From the NCBI GenBank assembly GCA_964486135.1, contig CAZAKT010000027.1:1-19555 (forward strand): 19,555 nucleotides of DNA, read 5' to 3'. The notes beneath the pieces were generated by a model. The model was not told the origin of the DNA and searched no databases. It saw only the letters and a program-made list of their open reading frames with translations. Positions 15,362 through 19,555 of this stretch are shown in pieces; positions within the stretch are counted from its first letter, which is position 1, and each line of letters starts with the position of its first letter. The position numbers were made by a program, and so were the translations under genes. This DNA comes from UBA4923 sp964486135. GTDB taxonomy: Bacteria; Bacillota; Clostridia; Saccharofermentanales; DTU023.

Positions 15362-15402
15362 AAAAAATGTTTCCCACCCGGCCCTGGGGCCAGGCGGGAA
15401 AC
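15362..15402 (-). terminator. Rho-independent terminator of the thiolase-ctfAB operon
   Basis: GTTTCCC (15369-15375) and GGGAAAC (15396-15402) pair perfectly, with further GC pairing (GGCC/GGCC) inside. On minus the stem is followed by AT and then a run of T (A-run 15361-15367). It lies 28 bases past the ctfB stop and isolates the cluster from rplI. Confidence 0.88.
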
Positions 15403-15430
15403 CAGTACTCATAAAAGGTCAGCTAAGAGA

Positions 15431-16081
15431 TCAGACAACCATGTCAACCAGATCATCAGCGATAATCAGGGGTGCCTCTGTCGCTGCCTGAACTTCCTCA
15501 ACGGTGTACTCCGGATTCAGTTCCTTCAGGACTAGGCCCTTGTCAGTAACCTCAATGAGGCCCATCTCGGTGACGATCGTCTTCACTTTACCCGCCGCGG
15601 TCAAAGGCAGGGTGCACTCCCGGAAAATCTTGGGATTGCCTTTAGCCGTGTGCTCCATGGCGATGATTGTCTTCTTGGCGCCTGTTACCAGGTCCATAGC
15701 ACCACCCATCCCCGGAACCATCTTCCCCGGAATCATCCAGTTGGCAAGATTGCCCTTCTCATCGACCTGCAGGGCGCCGAGGACCGTGACGTCCACGTGC
15801 CCGCCGCGGATAATGTTGAAGGACTGCGCGGAGTCAAAGAAGGAGCCTCCCGGCAGGATGGTTACATAGGCGCCGCCGGCGTTGATCAGGTTGGGGTTTT
15901 CCTTGCCCTCCTCCGCCGCCGGGCCGAGCCCGATCAAACCATTCTCCGACTGGAAGTATACGGTTACATCCTCAGGCAGGAAGTTGGCCACCATGGTCGG
16001 CATACCAATCCCCAGATTGACGACGTCCCCATCCTTCAATTCTTTAGCCACTCTCCTGGCAATTAGTTCTTTCTTATCCAT
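15431..16081 (-). CDS. ctfB: Acetoacetate/butyrate CoA-transferase subunit B
   Basis: The beta subunit of a family I 3-oxoacid CoA-transferase moves CoA between acetoacetyl-CoA and a short-chain acid such as acetate or butyrate. The 216-residue protein has NLGIGMPTMVANFL (22-35) and the catalytic glutamate E46 in SENGLIGLGP, then GGAYVTILPGGSFFDSAQSF and GGHVDVTVLGALQVD, all family hallmarks. The start overlaps the ctfA stop by one base (TAATG), which is normal for co-translated subunits. AtoA/ScoB is an equivalent name; the acid preferred cannot be told from sequence. It is the last gene of the cluster and is followed by a strong terminator. Confidence 0.95.
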   Translation of the reverse strand: MDKKELIARRVAKELKDGDVVNLGIGMPTMVANFLPEDVTVYFQSENGLIGLGPAAEEGKENPNLINAGGAYVTILPGGSFFDSAQSFNIIRGGHVDVTVLGALQVDEKGNLANWMIPGKMVPGMGGAMDLVTGAKKTIIAMEHTAKGNPKIFRECTLPLTAAGKVKTIVTEMGLIEVTDKGLVLKELNPEYTVEEVQAATEAPLIIADDLVDMVV

Positions 16082-16737
16082 TACTTGGCACCTCCATTGA
16101 CAATGTAGTCCACGAATATCCCGGGCGTCTTGACGTGATGCGGGTCGATATCCCCGACCTTCACAACTTCTTCGACTTCCAGGATAACCGTATCGGCAGC
16201 AGTTGCAATCACATGGTTAAAGTTCAAGGCCGTCGAATCATAGACAACATTGCCAAATTCATCCGCCTTGGCTCCCGCGATTAATGCGACATCCGCGCGA
16301 AGGGGCAGCTCAAGAATGTAATCTCTACCATTGAAGGTCTTCTTTTCCTTGCCTTCTTCAACGATCGTTCCGACACCCGTAGGTGTATAGAAACCGCCGA
16401 AACCGGCTCCGCCCGCCCTGATCTGTTCCGCGAGCGTTCCCTGGGGAACCAGCACAACTTCCAATTCCCCTTCATTCATCTGTCTGCCCGTTTCACGGTT
16501 TGTGCCGATATGGGAAACGATGATCTTCTTGAATTGCTTCTTGACGATCATCTGCCCGATTCCCTTATCGGGAAAGGCGGTGTCATTGCTGATCAGGGTC
16601 AGGTCCTTGACACCGTTCTTCACCAGTTCACCGATAATCCGATGAGGTGAACCACAGCCCAGAAAGCCGCCGATCATAACGGTCATGCCATCTTTAATGT
16701 GGCTCAGGGCTTCCTCCATGGATACGATTTTGCTCAT
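16081..16737 (-). CDS. ctfA: Acetoacetate/butyrate CoA-transferase subunit A
   Basis: The 218-residue alpha subunit partners ctfB in the family I CoA-transferase. It shows the CoA-binding signature GGFLGCGSP (23-31), VSHIGTNRETGRQM and PQGTLAEQIRAGGAGFGGFYTPTG-type segments near 75-115, and DEFGNVVYDSTALNFN near the C-terminus. The ATG at 16737 follows GAGAGG at a short distance. It lies 85 bases downstream of the thiolase gene; that gap holds a sharp dyad (16766-16783). With thiolase and an AtoE-type carrier it forms an ato-like set for acetoacetate, butyrate or related acids. Direction of flux, butyrate use or production, is inference. Confidence 0.95.
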   Translation of the reverse strand: MSKIVSMEEALSHIKDGMTVMIGGFLGCGSPHRIIGELVKNGVKDLTLISNDTAFPDKGIGQMIVKKQFKKIIVSHIGTNRETGRQMNEGELEVVLVPQGTLAEQIRAGGAGFGGFYTPTGVGTIVEEGKEKKTFNGRDYILELPLRADVALIAGAKADEFGNVVYDSTALNFNHVIATAADTVILEVEEVVKVGDIDPHHVKTPGIFVDYIVNGGAK

Positions 16738-16765
16738 ATAAAACCTCTCTCTTTCACGAAATCTC

Positions 16766-16783
16766 TGTATGTTTCAACATACA
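16766..16783. promoter_or_regulatory. Near-perfect 18-bp dyad upstream of ctfA
   Basis: TGTATGTT and AACATACA are exact reverse complements separated by two bases. The element lies in the 85-base gap between thiolase and ctfA, 29 bases before the ctfA start. Size and symmetry fit an operator for a dimeric helix-turn-helix regulator; as RNA it could form a 6-bp hairpin. No regulator gene is in the window. Confidence 0.6.
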
Positions 16784-16822
16784 ATCGTATTGGAACAACC
16801 AATAAATAGCTTACCGGATTTA

Positions 16823-18001
16823 TCACTTCTTGACAATCATGGCGATTCCTTGGCCGCCCCCGATACACAGGGTCGCAAGGCCCTTCTCGACGCCTCTCTT
16901 CTCCATTTCATAGAGGAGGGTGACCAGGATCCTGGCCCCTGAAGCACCGATGGGGTGACCTAAGGCGATGGCCCCGCCATTCACATTGACAATATCAGTA
17001 TTGAATTTGAGATCCGTGATGACAGACAGGGCCTGGGCCGCGAAGGCCTCATTGGCCTCGATCAGATCGATGTCCTCGATGGTCAAGCCCGCATTTTTCA
17101 AGGCTTTCCTCGTGGCAGGGATGGGGCCTGTTCCCATGATGGCGGGATCAACTCCGGCTGCTGCGTAGGATACGATGGTGGCCAGGGGCTTGATGCCCAG
17201 CTCTTCGGCCTTTTCCTTGCTCATGAGGACCAAGGCCGCCGCGCCATCATTGATGCCTGACGCGTTTCCAGCGGTGACCGAACCGTCCTTCTTGAAGGCG
17301 GGACGGAGCTTGGCCAGTGATTCCTTGGTGGTACCGAACTTGGGATGCTCGTCTGTGTCGACGACAACCGGGTCTCCCCTTCTCTGGGGGATCTCAACCG
17401 GTACGATCTCATCCTTGAAGCGGCCGCTCTTGATCGCCTCTTCCGCCCTGTTCTGGCTGGTCAAGGCCAACTCATCCTGCTGTTCGCGGGTGAAGCCATA
17501 CTTTTCAACGATGTTCTCGGCCGTGATGCCCATATGGTACTTATTGAAGATGTCTGTCAAGCCGTCCTTGACCATATAGTCTTCCAGGGTACCATCGCCC
17601 ATCCGCTGGCCCCAGCGTGCGGATTTCAGCAGATAGGGGGCCATGCTCATGTTTTCCGTTCCACCGGCCAGGACGATATCCGATTCTCCGGACGCGATGG
17701 CCTGGGCTGCCAATGCGATGGACTTGAGTCCTGATCCACAGACCTTGTTGACCGTAAAGGAGGGTACCTCAATGGGGATGCCGGTCCCGATCGATACCTG
17801 CCTGGCCACATTCTGGCCCTGGCCAGCCTGCAGGACATTTCCGAAAATGACTTCGTCAACCTTGTCCGGGCCAATGCCAGCTCTCTTTAAGGCTTCCTTT
17901 GCGGCGACGACCCCCAGGTCAACCGCCGAAAAGTTCTTGAAACCACCACCGTAGGCACCGACAGGTGTCCTGACAGCCGATACAATTACAATTTCTTTCA
18001 C
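16823..18001 (-). CDS. Acetyl-CoA acetyltransferase (thiolase)
   Basis: This biosynthetic-type thiolase joins two acetyl-CoA to acetoacetyl-CoA or runs the reverse. The 392-residue length is exactly typical. C88 in NKVCGSGLKSI is the acylated cysteine; H349 in ALGHPIGASGARI and C379 in CIGGGQG complete the site; NEAFAAQAL is also present. I chose the GTG at 18001 because GGGAGG lies eight bases upstream (18010-18015) and the product begins as the family does (KEIVIVSAVRTPVG); an in-frame ATG at 18070 would add 23 residues unlike thiolases and would span the ribosome site. It precedes ctfAB and follows an AtoE gene, so it is the thlA/atoB of the cluster. Confidence 0.96.
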   Translation of the reverse strand: MKEIVIVSAVRTPVGAYGGGFKNFSAVDLGVVAAKEALKRAGIGPDKVDEVIFGNVLQAGQGQNVARQVSIGTGIPIEVPSFTVNKVCGSGLKSIALAAQAIASGESDIVLAGGTENMSMAPYLLKSARWGQRMGDGTLEDYMVKDGLTDIFNKYHMGITAENIVEKYGFTREQQDELALTSQNRAEEAIKSGRFKDEIVPVEIPQRRGDPVVVDTDEHPKFGTTKESLAKLRPAFKKDGSVTAGNASGINDGAAALVLMSKEKAEELGIKPLATIVSYAAAGVDPAIMGTGPIPATRKALKNAGLTIEDIDLIEANEAFAAQALSVITDLKFNTDIVNVNGGAIALGHPIGASGARILVTLLYEMEKRGVEKGLATLCIGGGQGIAMIVKK

Positions 18002-18087
18002 TTTCTTTACCTCCCAGTAATCGTGATCTATGCCCCTCCCATTCTTGTTTGGAGCATAATTTGTACCCAATATATTTGCAAAAAAAA

Positions 18088-18114
18088 TTCAGACCTTATT
18101 TTATACGATCTGAA
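18088..18114. repeat. Inverted repeat spanning the thiolase -10 region
   Basis: TTCAGA (18088-18093) and TCTGAA (18109-18114) are exact complements with 15 bases between them, and the -10 sequence lies in the centre. On minus the inner arm is followed by eight T (18080-18087). An operator blocking the promoter is the simplest reading; a weak attenuator is the alternative. Confidence 0.5.
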
Positions 18115-18130
18115 ATCCTGTCATTGTCAC
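18100..18130 (-). promoter_or_regulatory. Probable promoter of the thiolase-ctfAB operon
   Basis: TATAAA (18100-18105, 5 of 6) has GTGACA (18125-18130, 5 of 6) 19 bases upstream, in an AT-rich stretch about 100 bases before the thiolase start. The spacing is longer than optimal, which is common in regulated promoters. Confidence 0.45.
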
Positions 18131-18236
18131 CAAAGCGATCTTTATGTCTTCATTTATGAATTTTGGAAAAATCAATTTTCTGTTTTCCACTTAGCGGCCT
18201 GCTCTCCCTATCATATGGCCCTGGATGGGAACACTC

Positions 18237-18269
18237 CGGACCGGGCAACCCACTGGGTTGCCCGGCCCG
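18237..18269. repeat. Long GC-rich inverted repeat downstream of atoE
   Basis: CCGGGCAACCC (18241-18251) and GGGTTGCCCGG (18255-18265) pair over 11 bases with a three-base loop. Three more pairs follow beyond one A-C mismatch (18237-18239 / 18267-18269). No T-run follows on either strand, so it is not a classical terminator; it may protect the 3' end of atoE mRNA or slow the polymerase. Confidence 0.7.
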
Positions 18270-18380
18270 TCGAAAGTTCGTTCTTGTAAGGTAGTCCCCC
18301 TGCCTTGCCCACCGAAGCCTCCGGCTCAGCAATCAGGGTAAACCTTGTCCCTCAGACTTTTGCTGGTCCAGCCTTGCCGG

Positions 18381-19555
18381 CTAGACTAAGAGGAGGAGGC
18401 CAAGGCTCACGACTACCCCCGTTACAATCAAGGCCATTATACAGTAGCCCATAATATCCCGGACTCCAAGTCCGGCGATACCCAGGGCTGGCAAGGCCCA
18501 GAAGGGCTGGATCAGGTTGGTCCAAGCATCACCCCAGGCAATAGACATGGAGGTGACGGCAGGATCGACCCCGAGCGCTGCGCCGGCCGGCATGGTGATG
18601 GGGGCCTGAACCGCCCACTGACCGCCGCCTGACGGCACGAAGAAGTTAATGAATCCGGCTGACCAGAAGGAGATCATGGGGAAGGTCTTGGGTGTCGAGA
18701 TAGACACAATCGCGTTGGTAAGTACCCCCGCAACCGATGCGCCTTCCGCATTTTTCCCCGTCATCATACCCATGATTCCGGCATAGAAGGGGAACTGGAC
18801 CAGGACCCCCGCAGCTCCCTTGACGGAACCCGCAACTGAATCCAGGAAGCGCTTGGGCGTTCCATGGAGCAGGATGCCCGCAAAGAGGAAGATGAAGTTG
18901 ACGATGTTCAGATCCAGGTTGAAGCCCTTGTTGACAAACCAGTAGACGGTGAATGCGATACCACCAAGGCCCATGATTCCGGACATGATGGGGCTGTTTT
19001 CCATACGCTCTGCCGGTGACATGCCCTTCCTGACCACCTTCTCATAGACTTCATCGACGATCAAGGCAGGATCCAGCGAAACGGTCTCTTCAGGGCTGGG
19101 ATGCATGAGCATGTTGACGACCGGCAGGAGGATCAGCAAGATCGCGTGAATGATCAGGTTCCAGGGCGAAAAGATCGTCTGTGTGATCGGAACCGCCTGG
19201 GTGACCGCACCGGCTGTCTGGGCGGCAAGGGTCTCGGCGTCACCCGCCATCATAAGCGGGATGGAGCCGGAGATGCCACCATGCCAGATTGCAATCGTCG
19301 AGTAGGCTGAGGCGATCAGCAATCTGTAATCGACTCCCGCAAGCTTCTTGGCAATCCGCCGGGCGAAGATGGCGCCGACGACCAGGGCGAAGCCCCAGTT
19401 GACGAACATGCACAGGAATGACACAAAGGTGACGAACCAAATAGCCATCTTCGGCGACTTGGGGATCCCCGCCAATTTGTCAAGGACTGCCTTGACGGGT
19501 TTGGTATCCGCCAGCACATAGCCCGTTACAACAATAAGGGCCATCTGCATGGCAA
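18381..19555 (-). CDS. atoE: AtoE-type short-chain fatty acid transporter (5' end cut by window edge)
   Basis: About 391 codons of a hydrophobic membrane protein are visible; the frame is open to the right edge, so the N-terminus (roughly 50-70 residues by family length) is missing. The methionine at 19550 is internal. Multiple membrane segments can be seen, among them AIWFVTFVSFLCMFVNWGFA near the left end of the protein, IIHAILLILLPVVNML, IVNFIFLFAGILLHG and a C-terminal GYCIMALIVTGVVVSLGLLLLV-type helix. The segment FFVPSGGGQWAVQAP and PWNLIIH are hallmarks of AtoE carriers. The family is linked to uptake of acetoacetate and short-chain fatty acids. It is the first visible gene before thiolase and ctfAB on the same strand, which supports a role in moving the acids those enzymes handle. 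Confidence 0.9.
   Translation of the reverse strand, partial: AMQMALIVVTGYVLADTKPVKAVLDKLAGIPKSPKMAIWFVTFVSFLCMFVNWGFALVVGAIFARRIAKKLAGVDYRLLIASAYSTIAIWHGGISGSIPLMMAGDAETLAAQTAGAVTQAVPITQTIFSPWNLIIHAILLILLPVVNMLMHPSPEETVSLDPALIVDEVYEKVVRKGMSPAERMENSPIMSGIMGLGGIAFTVYWFVNKGFNLDLNIVNFIFLFAGILLHGTPKRFLDSVAGSVKGAAGVLVQFPFYAGIMGMMTGKNAEGASVAGVLTNAIVSISTPKTFPMISFWSAGFINFFVPSGGGQWAVQAPITMPAGAALGVDPAVTSMSIAWGDAWTNLIQPFWALPALGIAGLGVRDIMGYCIMALIVTGVVVSLGLLLLV

Larger units (their letters stand above)
18002..18380 (-). other. 379-base intergenic control region between atoE and thiolase
   Basis: No credible gene lies here; the 60-codon frame at 18150-18332 is basic, low in hydrophobic residues and lacks a ribosome site. 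From right to left it contains GC-rich sequence with a long stem-loop (18237-18269), then an AT-rich block (18080-18180) with the probable thiolase promoter, a short TTCAT/ATGAA dyad (18149-18160), and a dyad over the -10, then a leader of about 90 bases with the thiolase ribosome site. Confidence 0.6.

Noticed and set aside
18002..18070. 23-residue N-terminal extension of thiolase from ATG at 18070
   Set aside because: It would place the strong GGGAGG site inside the gene; GTG at 18001 gives the family length and N-terminus.
18237..18269. Hairpin as Rho-independent terminator of atoE
   Set aside because: No T-run follows on either strand; it is listed only as an inverted repeat.
18150..18332. 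60-codon open frame on minus in the atoE-thiolase gap
   Set aside because: No ribosome site, very Arg/Ser/Pro-rich composition, and it spans a long hairpin and promoter sequence.
18270..18380. Possible riboswitch in GC-rich sequence after atoE
   Set aside because: Short complementary stretches occur (AGCC/GGCT around 18370-18382) but no conserved core of any riboswitch class I know is visible, and the position is in an atoE 3' region.
1..19555. CRISPR array, tRNA or rRNA genes, insertion sequences, prophage or defence genes
   Set aside because: I looked for regular direct repeats, cloverleaf sequences, transposase motifs and terminal inverted repeats and saw none; the content is housekeeping and metabolic.

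Overview
The window looks like a chromosomal segment of a strictly anaerobic, fermentative member of the Bacillota (class Clostridia). The evidence is the rplU-prp-rpmA-obgE operon with the Prp protease and an N-terminally extended L27, a DUF4364 gene, a flavodiiron protein with a separate rubredoxin, a MurC-type ligase with a Cys-containing EACE motif, and a CoA-transferase/thiolase set typical of butyrate and acetoacetate metabolism. The sequence is moderately GC-rich and densely coding. I see no mobile element, prophage, CRISPR array, tRNA or rRNA. Nearly every gene is on the minus strand; only the first gene and the Mur ligase are on plus.

Layout, left to right. (1) 34-597, a DUF4364 winged-helix protein on plus, converging on fprA. 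(2) 640-2250, fprA (flavodiiron protein) preceded by rubredoxin, an O2/NO detoxification pair with separate terminators. (3) 2348-4610, rplU-prp-rpmA-obgE, driven by a good promoter at 4700-4729 and a structured leader. (4) 4726-6621, a duplicated-ATPase ABC-F protein. (5) 6745-8337, a MurC-like Mur ligase alone on plus. (6) 8369-15231, a long minus-strand run transcribed rplI-dnaB-tilS-M29 aminopeptidase-hpt-ftsH, with one-to-four-base overlaps or tiny gaps at the upstream junctions and a probable internal promoter before hpt. (7) 15431-19555, a short-chain fatty acid/acetoacetyl-CoA cluster transcribed atoE (cut by the window edge), thiolase, ctfA, ctfB, ending at a strong terminator.

The genes fall into three functional groups. 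The first is translation and growth control: L21, L27, L9, Prp, Obg, TilS, DnaB, ABC-F, Hpt, FtsH. The second is oxygen protection: a rubredoxin-fed flavodiiron protein. The third is carbon metabolism: transport of short-chain acids, activation by CoA transfer, and acetoacetyl-CoA thiolysis or synthesis.

I did not find a convincing new biological system. The points most worth a second look are small: near-perfect dyads in the thiolase/ctf control regions, an rplU leader with a T-run hairpin, a non-canonical Prp cleavage motif in L27, an atypical Mur ligase, a short TilS, and a gene order that fuses two normally separate housekeeping clusters.
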